Shown: positions 1 through 11,290 of the stretch, one piece after another
Position numbering within the stretch: the first letter of the stretch is position 1
Layout of the letters: each line of letters starts with the position of its first letter
NCBI GenBank assembly: GCA_030544235.1
Contig: CM060465.1
Location: forward strand, 7,433,001 to 7,497,000
Length of the DNA: 64,000 nt
Reading direction: 5' to 3'
Origin: Lepturacanthus savala
Lineage: Eukaryota > Chordata > Actinopteri > Scombriformes > Trichiuridae
Translations under genes and position numbers: made by a program
Notes under the pieces: model-generated
The model's input: the letters and a program-made list of their open reading frames with translations, nothing else
Databases searched by the model: none
Told to the model about the DNA's origin: nothing

Positions 1-556
1 GGAAAAAAAGAGTGATAAAACTACCGGTAAATGCTGCCGTATCCATTCGTGGCCTCTTCAGATTAGGTGGATGGGACAAACTCCCCTCCAGGGGGAAGTT
101 CCTCAGCAGGACTCCAGGTAACACAAACCTCTTAATCACACATGACCTGGCAGCTAAGAGAGAGTTAAGCAGCAGCATGGGGCCTCCCATAGTGTTCCCT
201 CCCCTTCCTACAACATCATTAGCAGAGGCACATGCCTGCATCCAGCGCTCTGTTTACAAAACACCGTCATCGGCGACATGCCAGAAAGAAGGTCTGGCTT
301 ATTTCTGGAAATTTTCTTATGATGAATTGAAAAGTGTTGCAATTTTTAGTTAGGTATTTGACTTTAAGATAATTCCATAATATTAATGGTGTGAACGTTT
401 GTAATCTGTTCTTCCCATTATAATCTTTGGCAAATTGTAATGGGTTTTCTGCAGCAAATGTACAATTCCTTAAAGAGGCAATTACATCTGAAAAATATGT
501 GTTTGTATAGGATTGCATTGTATAGATCATCTCCTTTTGTGTAACAGATTTATTGC
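1..556. other. Candidate conserved non-coding block, then AT-rich DNA
   Basis: The first roughly 340 bases have mixed composition, no simple repeats and none of the repeat families seen elsewhere in the window. This is the texture typical of vertebrate conserved non-coding DNA. An open frame of 113 codons crosses it, but it has no recognisable domain and no splice or start context that I trust. From about 350 the sequence turns AT-rich and featureless up to the CA repeat. Conservation is inferred, not seen. Confidence 0.25.
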
Positions 557-557
557 T

Positions 558-584
558 GCACGCACGCACGCACACACACGCACA

Positions 585-674
<90 letters not shown>
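558..674. repeat. (CA)n microsatellite with CGCA-variant start
   Basis: About 117 bases of CA dinucleotides. The left end is interrupted by CGCA units and one CACT; the rest is an uninterrupted CA run. The frames that read through it as poly-Thr/His or poly-Val/Cys are artefacts. Long CA tracts like this are frequent in teleost DNA and usually vary in length between individuals. Confidence 0.98.
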
Positions 675-677
<3 letters not shown>

Positions 678-1432
678 TCATTTTTCAAAGTGAACTTTTA
701 AGGGAAAAAACATCCTGAACTGCGGTTGAAGGTTTTTATGTCATCGGCCATTACAGCGACCCAGGTCAGTGCTCAAGTTTGAGGAACAGTTTGTGTGTCC
801 TTGGGAGTATCTGTCCGCAGGGTCAATATTTTAGTACTTCTAAATATAACATCCTGTATGTACTGTAGCAGGTATATGTTGTGAAGCTGGGTGACAACCG
901 TTGGCCAGTACATTGCCAAGTGGACTTTATCTGAGTTGTCATCACCAGCTTTAATTTCATCAGCCAGTTGTGATCTGCAGAATTCTTGTAAGTTTGCTAT
1001 ATTCTAATGAAAATATTCAACTTTGTTTTTTTATGTAAACTTTATACAATCAGTGATTTCCAGCTTGGACATAGATGCGTGACAATGTGACACGTTAGTG
1101 ACTCAATCAACTTGAGAAAGTAATTTCTAATAGGGGTAATATCTATATTGCAGTTTATTGCAATATGTCTGCTCAGGATACTTAATCAATACATTAATGC
1201 ACAATATTGATTAAATAATATAATTTGGAAAGAGAGGGGTATGACATGCAACACGGGCCTCCCCAGGAGTCAATGATGTTGGAGTGATGTTTTTTCAGTG
1301 TTATTGGGCATTGTATTATCTTTTTAATGATCACTGAATTGGAAGACATAATGTTTACCGTACAGTTGTAAAATTGATGGTTTTGGGTTGTTTGTCACTG
1401 GTGTAAATTTGTATGAAATGATGGCTTGACTG
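675..1432. other. Non-genic, AT-rich, nothing recognised
   Basis: AT-rich sequence with scattered stops in all frames. I see no repeat family, RNA gene or splice-like pair here. Confidence 0.5.
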
Positions 1433-1740
1433 TTAAAAGTGCAGTGTGGAATTTCTGGTGGCATCTAGTGGTGCAGTTGCAGATTGTAACCGATTAGGTA
1501 CCCCAAGCATGTAAGAGAAACAATGGTCGATACAAGAAATGCAAAAAGACGTCTCTGGAGGCCTTGTTTGGGTTGTCTCTACTGTAGAAACATGGTAGTG
1601 CAACACGGTGGACTTTGTGGAAGACAATCCACTACGATACACGATACACTAACTAAAACACACTTGTGAATATTATATTTGCATTTCTGCCAGGTCTTTT
1701 AGATGCTGCTTATTGTAAATCTCACACACTGTATCTTTAA
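1433..1740. mobile_element. Family A TTAA-ended miniature element, full-length copy
   Basis: A 308-bp element with imperfect terminal inverted repeats. The left end reads TTAAAAGTGCAGTGTG and the reverse complement of the right end reads TTAAAGATACAGTGTG. The interior (GCATCTAGTGGTG, then GAAACATGGTAGTGCAACA and CATTTCTGCCA) recurs at 46077-46214 and 56531-56850. I recognise it as a widespread teleost non-autonomous DNA element. TTAA ends suggest a TTAA-targeting superfamily (piggyBac or Kolobok type), but the termini lack the CCC start of piggyBac, so the class is uncertain. Confidence 0.75.
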
Positions 1741-2235
1741 GAGTGTTTGGTAAATGTAAAAATGTTAATTTGCATTAAATTAATAGAATTAATATATAAT
1801 AAACAGTGACCTCATCTGTCAGCACAGTATGGAATCTAGCAATGCTAGTAAAGAAAGACGTGACAGTTATATTGCTGTTTTTGTAATCAGTGTTAAGGTT
1901 ACAGATCACAATCCACAGTGTGCACTAATTTGTAATTGATAATTTTTTTAATTGATTAATGTGCACCATCCATAGTTTATGTAAACTAACTGACCTGAGT
2001 ATGTAACTGAACATGTCAAAAGTTTGTACAAGTATTTTTGGGCACCCTCTACAGTAAAGGTATAATTTCTTACTTATAACTTTTAGTCACATATAGGATT
2101 GATTAATGGGGATGTTCAGCAGCACTTATATCATTATGAATAATAAAAGCTGCATGAAGATACTGTTAAAAATATAATCTCATTCAACACTTGAAGTTTA
2201 ACTCTTGAAGCTATAATTCACTTTGTAAACTGCAT
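1741..2235. other. AT-rich non-genic DNA
   Basis: Very AT-rich with short TTAAT and ATTAAT runs. No open frame, repeat family or conserved-looking block recognised. Confidence 0.5.
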
Positions 2236-2540
2236 GGCTTTAGCAAAACACTTTTGCAAGGGCCAAAGGCTAAAGGAGGTCTTTAAGACCTGGGGCAGTT
2301 GATCCACCGACTGGAATGCGGAGGGAGGCTTGTAAATTAGAGACCTAATGAAAACTCTCTGGTGTCCAACTGAAGCAATCATCTGGTTAGAATCAACTGG
2401 TTATTCCACTAATTTCCCTACCGCTCTCCAAGCCTTCAAAGCCTAATTTAGAAGAAAAGAGCATGTTCCATTTTCCACACCTGCAGTTTGAACTCAAGAC
2501 CATGATCCCTTCAGCAAAGGTTCTTTAGTATTATTATTAT
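2236..2540. other. Candidate conserved non-coding block
   Basis: A compact stretch of mixed composition (for example GGCCAAAGGCTAAAGG followed by CTTTAAGACCTGG) between AT-rich flanks. It has no simple repeats and TTAG/CTAATT cores that could bind homeodomain proteins. It resembles an enhancer in texture only; function is inferred. Confidence 0.25.
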
Positions 2541-3855
2541 TGTATTGAAAAGATGGATTGTTCAAACTGATGAAAAAATGACAGTAACAACATAAAATAC
2601 TGCAGAAACATTTAGTCTATTTTGTTGTTTAAAGTTTACAATAGAGATAATTAAACTGCAACATGTGTCTCTAAGTACACAAACGACCAATAGCACTTAC
2701 ATGTTTTATTTGGGATTTTGAAGGATTACTTACATTGTAGGACAATGATTTACTTGAAACAAGGTCTAAGCATCTCCCAAAAGGCTTGGTCACTACCTTC
2801 CTTGGAGTTATTCAACCTTTCACCCACTGGGCCCCCTGATTCTGACCTTTAACCAGATGCCATTTGCTTAAAATCTCCCTGCCAGTTTCAACCTCTGGAA
2901 TCTGCAACACATTATATGAGAAGAAGGGAACAAAGGCAGTAGATTAGAGGGCAGTGTGGTTATTAGTTTGCAGATAGTTTTACAAGGGTCAAATGCAATG
3001 ATAGGGAAAGCAAGTTGAGGAAGAAAAAGTGTTGCAGAAAGTTAAACTATAGGTTCCCGATAGAGCTGTAGAAAACCCTTGTCCTGATGTTGCAACTTTG
3101 TTCCAAAATAAATCCAGTTTTCAACATTAATCTGCAAAAAAGTGGTCACTTAAAAGAAATACTGCACAGCACTGTATGTGTTGCAAGTTTTATATGACAG
3201 CAAAGTGCCTTTTATTGCATAGTAATGCTTAGCATGGCTTGTTTCTCTCCGTTTTCATTGGCTTTGCCCAGTGCTACATGTAGATAGAAGATCAAATGAT
3301 CCATTCCTCCTGTTTTCACTTATCCTCTTTGCTTGCTTTTGAATGTCTTTGTGGATTTCATTCCCCCGACAATCTCATTTTATCTCAGAAAGTGTGTTTT
3401 TACCAGGGAGGGCGGCAATGAGTGGAGGTGCTGATGTATTGAGCAAAGTTGCTTGTCTTTGCTGAAAGCTTTTGTTTCCTGGGGCTCTCTATTCATCACA
3501 AAGCCTTTGGTGGGAAGAGACATAAAGACAGGCTCTGACCCTGGTGTGAGCCCTTTGACCCCTGTGAACCCAAGGGGACAGATTTTCAGCAACTGTGCAA
3601 TCACTATTAGTTGACCGCAGGGTCTGTGGTGGAAAATGGCTGGAGCCAGACGAAGTGAATGGAGGGGACACGGTGGGAAAATCGGATAATTTATAGAAGT
3701 CGAGAGTCTATTTCAAAAGAGGTGATGCTGGATCAGCTGACACTCGGGGTCAAAGGTGATATTTGGGCATGATTTCCTGCCTGGGTTACTGTAACATCTG
3801 TGTGTTAAGAGATGTCTGGGACCGGAGGATTTTGACCCCCAGCGGCATGATCACG
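2541..3855. other. Non-genic DNA of mixed composition
   Basis: AT-rich to about 2740, then two mixed-composition patches at about 2750-2960 and 3400-3840 that could be regulatory but carry no diagnostic motif. Two short minus-strand open frames near 3380-3670 overlap in different frames and look like chance. Confidence 0.4.
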
Positions 3856-3893
3856 AAGAAAAAAAAGAAGAAGAAGAAGAAAAAAAGAAGCTA
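3856..3893. repeat. (AAG)n purine tract
   Basis: About 38 bases of A runs interspersed with AAG triplets. It is a low-complexity polypurine tract. Confidence 0.9.
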
Positions 3894-4135
3894 CAGTTTC
3901 GATTTCTGGTGTCAATGACCATGTTTGACATAAAGCCCTCGAGAGCTGCTCGTGACAAAACAACATTTCCTTGGAAGAAAAACTTGAACTACTTCCACAG
4001 ATTTAAACATTACAATGATTAATGTGGCATTAAACTGATGAAAACATTTTCTTTTCTATGTTGAATAACTTACCGCTGCCACATCTTTCAGCATCTCAAT
4101 TTAAATTCACTTTTAGAGACAAAAGATTCTCCTGT

Positions 4136-4152
4136 AAAAAAAAAAAAAAAAA
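4136..4152. repeat. Poly-A run
   Basis: A homopolymer of about 17 A residues. It lacks any recognisable retrotransposed body upstream or target-site duplications, so I do not call it a retrocopy tail. Confidence 0.85.
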
Positions 4153-5357
4153 GCCTCTGTCCTGTGAGACCAGCTGTGATGAAGTGGATCGTTTTGGCTC
4201 CTGCACTGTCATCTACAAGTGTCCAAGTGAAGAAACACTGGAGTCCCCCCCTCCCGCCCCCCTGCCCCACCATGCCTCAGGGCTAGCCATTAAGTAAATT
4301 GGCCTCTCTAGACCTATAGCTGTGTCACTGTCCGTGATGAGCTGCCACCTATTTGACCCAGGGACAGTCCAGTGCTGACCAGCAGCTGTTCCGTGGGCTT
4401 GTCTTTCCAAGCCTGGGAAGTGGTTCCTAATTAGCCTCCCACACCCATAAATGTGTCCAGTAGGTCGGTCACTCTGCGATCATTGATCGCGGCTGATGTG
4501 CTCCGTGTGAGGGTTTGACTTGAGCTCCTTCATCAAAAACGAGCGAGAGGCAGCCGGTGACACAAGCAGACTGCATGTGTCAATAAGACCCTCGGAGGTA
4601 AACTTCTCATCGGACCAAATGGATGCGAATGGACTGATTTATCGAATAGATTTCCCCCCTGAAAAAAGAAAAAGGTGATTCATTTAAGATGTAATCCTTG
4701 ACTGTAGAGGTGAAGCCGGATGAAAATATGATATTTCTTGTTCCTCTCGTCAGCGGCGTTCTCTTTAAGATTTATTTCTAACGTCCTATTACAGACATCA
4801 TGACCGGGTCAATACTTGGGCAGTAACAACTGCTGGTTATGACGGTAATGATAAATGGATGGGGCTCCACTCCAGCCTGAGCGCACAATATCATCTCTGG
4901 CGTGTCACACACAGGGCTCTCTCTTTTTAGTGAAGTCACAGGAAGCGAACGCTGAGGGCCTTGCCCTCCACAATCACTCCTCCAGATATTTTTTCTCGTC
5001 CTTTTCTACCCTCCGCGAGTTGTTTTTCTTGCATTTAGCTGGACTCCACCAATAAAAATGCAAGCCAATTTTCCAGCGCATTAACCCAAGAGATCTTTAA
5101 TACACAAGAGTTTTAGTGCAAAGGGGACGGCAAAGGCCTCATGGAAAGATGGATGGGCCTGCCGACTAAGAGTGGGCAGTTTTCCCACTGCCCTGGTCTC
5201 AGCCCGGGACAAAGGCCTCATTGAGTGTGATGCTTGACATCAGCATCATAAACTAGTCATTGCTACAAAGACTCTGACACTTTAAAGTACCAGCTACTGC
5301 CACTTTCTTTTCTTTCCTTGTTACAGCATTGCTCAGGCTAATCACGTCACCGACGGT
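4153..5357. other. Candidate conserved non-coding cluster
   Basis: A long GC-richer, repeat-poor stretch. It includes CTAATTAGCC near 4430, a TGCGATCATTGATCGCGG near-palindrome at about 4475-4492, and many mixed-composition patches. Open frames here are short and overlap on both strands, with no recognised domain. I read it as probable regulatory DNA of a developmental locus, which is inference from texture. Cross-species alignment would decide it. Confidence 0.3.
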
Positions 5358-5511
5358 TGTTCCTTTTTTTTCTTCTTTTTTTTCCCCTGCAGATGCCGAT
5401 ACAAAGAGTTATTAAATAAGACGGCCTTGCAGAATTCAAGGATTATCTTGATTTTGGTGACACCTTTGGCGATGGGCAGTCATTGCTTTGGTTTGTCACA
5501 ATGATGTGGCC
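5358..5511 (+). other. Strong splice-acceptor-like site with 36-codon open frame
   Basis: A nearly pure pyrimidine tract of about 33 bases (5358-5390) ends in CAG at 5390-5392. A branch-point-like CTAAT lies about 50 bases upstream. Starting one base after the AG, a frame stays open for 36 codons and then stops. The encoded peptide matches nothing I recognise. It may be a terminal exon of a transcript, or chance. Confidence 0.2.
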
Positions 5512-7070
5512 CAGACATGCTGTGCAGTGTTATTTTCATGAATATTCTGGATTTTTCTTGAATATTCATATTTCTTGTTTTTGTATTCAAAACAAGTCCG
5601 TCAGTGCATTATTATCCAGGCAAATGCAAGGTGATGGTGTTTTTATGAAAGAGGAAAACATTTTAACATTTCAGAAGCTGTGTGTACATGTCTATTGTTT
5701 ATCAAATGGCAAAGTAGTGTATATATTAGGAAAAAAAATATTTAATTAATTAAAGCAACTGCGATAATGGGCTTGATGGCACAAGCCTATGGTTCAATCT
5801 GACATACTGCCAGAGGTAGAAAGGTTGATTTATTTACCTTTATTTTTTTATTCTTATGTATTTACATTACATTTACCTGCAAAGTGAATCAAAATCTTTT
5901 CTGACTCAACTCAAATTTTTTGCTGATTAGCTCCAGCGGAAACAACAGAACAAACTGTCTAAAATAAAACATTTCTTGCACATTATGGGTTTATTATTCT
6001 CTAATTAGATTGTTGTCATATGTTTATGGTCCGGTTTAATGTGGCTATCACTCACTGCACATAAAACAATTCCAGGGTTTTTCTTTCAAAGGGATTATGC
6101 AATTGAAAAAAACAACCTCCCCCCCCAAAAAAAAACAAAACAGCACAATAACCTTAAAGTCATGGCATCAATAAGACAAGGAGATATGAGAATGCCCATG
6201 TCAATGGGAGTCTGATCCTCCAACATGATGTCAGCTCAAAGCTAGTTTCAGATTCTCAATGTCATGGAAAAAAAGGCAAGGGTGCACTTTAATAGATTAA
6301 ACACTGAGAGCCAGACAACTGTGCTGCCAGGGAGGTGCTGATGGATGCAGTCACATTTAATATGAATTCGTGCTGGATTGCAACAAAAAAAGTACAGAGC
6401 GCTGTGCATGAAACATAAACAGCACAAGGAGCACATTTTCTAACATGTTAACCTTGAGGGGAAACTATACAACATCCTTGCAACAAAAAAAGGTAGATGA
6501 AAAAAAACAAAAAAATGTGACAGTAAAACCTTGATAGTCTTAATAATAACATTATTATTTATATCTCATGAAACACTGTGAAGCACTGCAGAATATTAAT
6601 TGAGGGATGAAAGCAGATATAAAAAAAAAAAAAACATAAAACCCTATTTTTTCATTATAAATTCTCAATTCTCTATCCCTATAATGCACCTGTGTGCATG
6701 TAAGAACGTTACCTTCATTGATCAGGTCCTAATGATGTTTGACTTGAAGCAATAATTGTTCTCGAGGGCCGTAACTGTAGTGCATTAGGAGACAACGTGT
6801 CCGGATGGAGAAGAGTGTGCAGGGGATGACAGAAACAGTGTGTTTTATGCATTTGAGACAGGGAGAGTGAGAAAAAAAGGGGAGAGGGGGAGGAGGTGAT
6901 GTGGGATGAAACTCAGACTGAACTCATATACAGGGAAACAGCTGTTTCACATTGCTAACCCCTGGGAAAAAAATGTGAAGATAGTATGTTTAGACAGGTT
7001 TGGGCAAGAATGGAGGTCACCAAACCTTTCAGGGAGATGTTGGTCATAGTGGTCTGCCACTGGAACCACA
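5512..7070. other. AT-rich non-genic DNA
   Basis: Mostly AT-rich sequence with A and T runs, including a short C8A9-like tract near 6119-6135 and poly-A at 6621-6634. The open frames are short and unrecognised. A patch at about 6700-6860 is of more mixed composition. Confidence 0.45.
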
Positions 7071-7340
7071 CGGGTGGAATAATGTTAACGCCGCTGCCGC
7101 GGTTCTTTCACCGCGGATGCGGTAATCCTGCAGGGTCACGCGAGAAGAATTTGTTTATTTCCCTGAGATGATGCAACCCAAACTAAGGCGGGCAGGACCA
7201 CCTGTCACTGATGTTAGTCTGCACGGATACAGAGCGGCTCCCGACTTGGCCCAAAGAAGGGCAAAGAGCTCAAAGAAGTGTGATGCTATTCACCGCTGTG
7301 ACCAACAAACCTCACAGCTGCCCTGTACATCTATAGGAGC
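7071..7340. other. Candidate conserved block with GC-rich hairpin
   Basis: Mixed-composition DNA containing a 7-bp perfect stem, CCGCGGT at 7097-7103 and ACCGCGG at 7110-7116, around a 6-base loop. Each arm also contains CCGCGG. The patch is richer in CpG than its surroundings. Open frames overlapping it have no recognisable domain. A regulatory role is possible, unproven. Confidence 0.3.
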
Positions 7341-8163
7341 AAAGTACTCCATAATGTTTTTGTCACCTATTTACTCAGGCATGTGTATTCGATCCTTCAT
7401 ATGTTTTCTGTGTGTGTGGGGGAAAAATACTTCAAGGTCTAAAAGATTATCACCCTTGCCAGCTGGCTCCCATGTCTATATTTAAATACAGTAAAATGAT
7501 GACGAATGACTCAACAAAGAAGCCATTACCCGCATTGGCAAGCCAGCAGACACTTAAAACATCCAGCATGGGTCAATTCAACACAATATATCTGAGACAT
7601 TTTACTGTAAATGTGATCCTTATGTGCATTTATGTTGCATGTTACTCAAAATAATAAATCAATAGAACTTGTAATTAATTATTTAAAACTTGTTTTCATC
7701 TAGTTAATATTGTAACAAATGAATGATTATGATGGACTTGAAAAAGTGAGATAATCTTGTGAGATTGTCACATTAAACCAGCATCTACACCGTCCCCAGC
7801 TTCTGAACGACTGTGGTATTATTCTGTTAATAGTTATCTGTCCTCAAGTCCTTGACCTCCCCGAATTGTAAACACGTTTTTTTGCACCACTCTCAGCACT
7901 CTTTGACCAAGGGAGTTTTGTCGTCAGTGGGGCCCAGAGATAAGCGAAGCAGGGGCTGAACCTGTTCCGGCCTGCACTGCCCTCTGCAGCACCTCTGCTC
8001 CACGCTCAGTCAAATTTTCTCCCAGCGCTTTGCTGGATCACGAGGGTTAATCTCTCCAGACCCCCCCTCCCCGACTTTTCAAAAGCACAAGCCTGGCTCT
8101 TTTTTGGACTCGGTCCCGGTGCAAGCGCAATGCAGTGCCATGGAAGTAAGACCCCACACACAT
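7341..8163. other. Non-genic, mixed to AT-rich DNA
   Basis: AT-rich from about 7480 to 7780, more balanced from 7780 to 8160. No gene, RNA or repeat family recognised. Confidence 0.45.
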
Positions 8164-8180
8164 CCCCCCCCCCCCCCCCC
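8164..8180. repeat. Poly-C run
   Basis: Seventeen C residues in a row. Glycine-rich minus-strand frames through this tract are artefacts. Confidence 0.95.
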
Positions 8181-8680
8181 ACTGGCACCAGTTTGCAGAC
8201 TTCAGAATAGTGGAGATAAGGTACAAGAATGTCAGGAAGTCTGACACCAATGAGCGGTATGGTAAACAAACAGTTGCAGACGTCTGCCCGCATCCCCTGC
8301 CTGTTAACGACCTTCAATTCCACCCTTTTAAATGTCAAGATGTGAAATATGGCTCTTTCACAAGGACTATTAGTGCATCCACTGAGGTTAAAACGATTCA
8401 AAATTAACACAGATATTGACAAAAACTATTTATTTAACCTTTGCACCAAATTCTATTTCAACCTACAGCTAATAATTAAATGAATAACTTTAAAAAATAT
8501 TTTACTTTTTAAAAGTGATAAATAAATCAGACATATAGGAATAATCGAATAAAATACATAAAAGACTTTGGAGACTATACCTAGGTACCTTGTATTAAAT
8601 TCATTAAATCTGTATGTCCACATCCAGACTTCATTTACAGTGTATGCATTCAAAGTCAAACAGCCCTACTTCAGCCTCTC
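8181..8680. other. Non-genic DNA
   Basis: A mixed patch to about 8400, then AT-rich. Nothing recognised. Confidence 0.45.
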
Positions 8681-8985
8681 TAAGCAAGTATGCCTCAAGT
8701 ATTACTTCTACTCAATTACTACTTGGGTAAACGTAGTAAAAGTACTGTCATTAAGAAAATACTCAGGAACTATCACATCCTGAATTAAAAATTGTTACTT
8801 AAGTAAAAGTAAAAAAAAATATTGTCAAATAAATAGGTATCAAATACATGTAGTGGAGTAGAAAGTAGATTTCACTTCACTCTGAAATGTAGAGTGGAAG
8901 TATGAAGTAGCATCAAATGGAAATACTCAACAGTACAAGTACTTAAAAATTATACTTAAATTATACTTAAGCACAGGACTTAAAA
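8681..8985 (-). repeat. AGTAC/ACTTAAG-rich dispersed fish repeat, copy 1
   Basis: The segment is full of AGTACT, ACTTAAG and AGTGGAGTAGAA words. Its reverse complement shares GAGTATTTCCAT followed by a TGATGC-ACTT stretch with 19568-19732, so the two lie in opposite orientation. I recognise the word set as a widespread teleost repeat of probable DNA-transposon origin. The ends are not clear, so boundaries are approximate. Confidence 0.6.
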
Positions 8986-10075
8986 TGTCATTTCTACCAT
9001 GGTATATCACACACTACTGTGTGTGTTACATGTCCATGGAAGCTGTACGTAAATCTGTGGGAACACTCACAATTAGTATATGCATGGAAGTTAAAGGAAC
9101 AGAGCAGAATCTCTCACTCTGATAATATCCTTCCTGGATATTTTGATCCCTCCGGTGTACTGAAGCAAAAAGCCAATCATTCTTAACCACATAAAAGTTA
9201 ACAGAGCATGGCCTGGTATTTAGCTTTATGTTTATCTGTGTTATTAATGTGGGCAAGAGGAGCGTGGCCTGTCACTAAGGGTCAGATTGGCAGGTGTTGA
9301 GCTGCTCCGATGCTATGATTTCACAGCCTCTTTGGCTCTCCGCTTCAGGTGAGTGAAATGATCCTTGCTTTAATAGGGGACTCCAGACTGACATGTGTAA
9401 GGGAGTATCACATGCCTCGACAACAACAACCGTCACACTGACTGGAATCAGTAGGTTTTACTTTGTGCGCCCCTCAAAGAACAAATAAATCCATGATGAA
9501 TACATAATTAGTGTGTGTGTGTGGATGGTTGAAGAAAAAAAGAAGAAGATAATTCGTTGATCTTCTAAATAGGCAATGCTTTGAGGGGAGATAGCATCTG
9601 GGGGACAAGTGAGTGGCGGTGGGAGGAAAGAAGGGAAGATAAAGAAATGTGAGCACACTTTTACACATTCCCCGAAACCACAGGCAATCCTGATGAAGAT
9701 GATAGAGGTGGGGGGGGAGTCTCTGATTAACCATCCGGTAAGCAGGATGTATGTCCCTGCCAAGGCAGACAAATGGAACTATTGTAATGCTATGACAGTC
9801 TTTGATCATTTCTGTGTTCAGGGAGATATCTTCATCAGAAGTGCTCCTTGTTGAAGCTGTCACAGGCTAGCAGCCATATATATTTGCACTATATCAGCTT
9901 CCATGGGCCATCAATATATAATAATTACATCGAACATATGAGTGCCCTCAGGCAATTTTGAACATTAAAGCGCAATTTGTCTCTCGACTTAATAAACGGG
10001 ACTTATTTTTTTATTAAATACTATTTAAAAATTGAAGGGGGAAGAAATCATTCATTAGGCCACATTAACATTATC
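8986..10075. other. Non-genic, mixed DNA
   Basis: A balanced patch at about 9240-9450 (GAGCTGCTCC, CAGCCTCTTTGGCTCTCCGC) could be conserved. A short (GT)n lies near 9511-9522. The rest is AT-rich. Several short overlapping open frames on both strands between 9458 and 9863 look like chance. Confidence 0.4.
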
Positions 10076-10430
10076 TTAAAGCTATATTTCGCAGGTTTTG
10101 TTTAAAGATGTGATATATTTGTCATTTTATGAACCAAAAAATCATCTCAATATAGTTTTTATATCCTCTTTCAAGCTTTTATGTATCTCATTAAAATTAG
10201 CCTCTCCTCCTGATTGGCTGATTTGAATAGCTATGAAAAGAAAATGGGTGGTAGCTATGTAGTTGTGACATCACAACATTCTGATGGCTCATTTTATAGC
10301 TCAGTTTCTGAACGTGGCCCATGTGCATATCTATGCAGACTGAGCATTTTGTAAACTTTATATAACACCTAGACCTTCCTATAATCAACAAGCAATTCAA
10401 AATATACTTTATATGATATGGTACCTTTAA
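10076..10430. mobile_element. Family B TTAA-ended miniature element, copy 1
   Basis: Ends are TTAA-AGCTATAT on the left and, as reverse complement, TTAA-AGGTACCATAT on the right. The interior matches the element at 39309-40054 in reverse orientation. Shared words include TTGGCTGATTTGAAT and TTGTGACATCACAAC. Length is 355 bp, against about 408 bp for the other copy once its SINE insertion is removed. TTAA ends again suggest a TTAA-targeting transposon class. Confidence 0.7.
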
Positions 10431-10748
10431 ATTTGAGCTACTAATGTGATTTTTCTGCAATTTGGAGTACACCGTATATTTTTTTAGGTGAACTGACAAA
10501 AAACAAAGATGTTGAAACTGTGGAACTGTGAAACTTATTTATCTATAGCCGACAGCAGCAAACTTCTCACAGCCAGACGCCCATCTGTACAGTTCCACTG
10601 AATATGCATGGGGCTAAGTAAGGTCTAGTCTGAGCAATTAATAATCTTGTCATTACATCTCAGAAGCTTTTCAGTTATTTCCCTAAATCCTCTGGATTCT
10701 GATGATTCTATTATGAGAAGCCTGAAAAAGCAAATCTTTTTAATAGAG
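10431..10748. other. Non-genic spacer between two elements
   Basis: AT-rich to mixed sequence between two miniature elements, nothing recognised. Confidence 0.45.
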
Positions 10749-11290
10749 TTAACCCTCTATTGCATACTATTGCTATAACAACAATTACTTTATCTCCATT
10801 TTTCTAAAAAGCTGTGATATAAAGTCTGTTTTTACAGTTAGGCATGAAAATGGGGCTTTTTTTGATTGACATACAATTTATGAGGTCACATGACCAGGAT
10901 ATCCTGTTTACCAGTTCCATTTGCTCATAGATATTTGACATGTGAGCATCATTGTCTCACAACCAAAGGTTGTGTTTTATTCAAAATTTTAGAAAATTTC
11001 ACCAAATAAAAAATTGACTCACTATCTAGGGTAAGAAAAATGTATTTTTGTTTTTTACATTTAATTAAATTTTGATATTATATGTTCTTTTTGTTTTGTT
11101 TTTTTTTCTAATATGCTAAGAACATTTTTTGCCATATGGCAACAATATTCAAATATGGAAAATTCCTAGTGTATACAATCTAGGCGATTTTTTCTTACTT
11201 TTTTATCTATTATTTAGGCCATTTTAAGTAATTAAGTAACTTTCAATTTTTGTGTTACATCTAAGTAAATTTAATGCAATAGAGGGTTAA
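10749..11290. mobile_element. piggyBac-type miniature element
   Basis: The element proper (10753-11286, 534 bp) is flanked by TTAA on both sides (10749-10752 and 11287-11290). Its ends are perfect 13-bp inverted repeats, CCCTCTATTGCAT at 10753-10765 and its complement at 11274-11286. TTAA target duplication plus termini starting CCC is the signature of the piggyBac superfamily. The interior is AT-rich with no open frame, so it is non-autonomous and would have needed a transposase supplied in trans. I see no second copy in the window. Confidence 0.82.

Noticed and set aside
267..701. Open frames of 134 and 62 codons over the first CA repeat
   Set aside because: Their length comes from the stop-free dinucleotide repeat (Val/Cys or Thr/His), with no domain outside it.
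4136..4152. Poly-A as the tail of a processed pseudogene
   Set aside because: No coding similarity upstream and no flanking direct repeats.
8006..8422. 138-codon minus-strand open frame and a second 67-codon one in another frame
   Set aside because: Both cross the poly-C run (poly-Gly) and have no domain.
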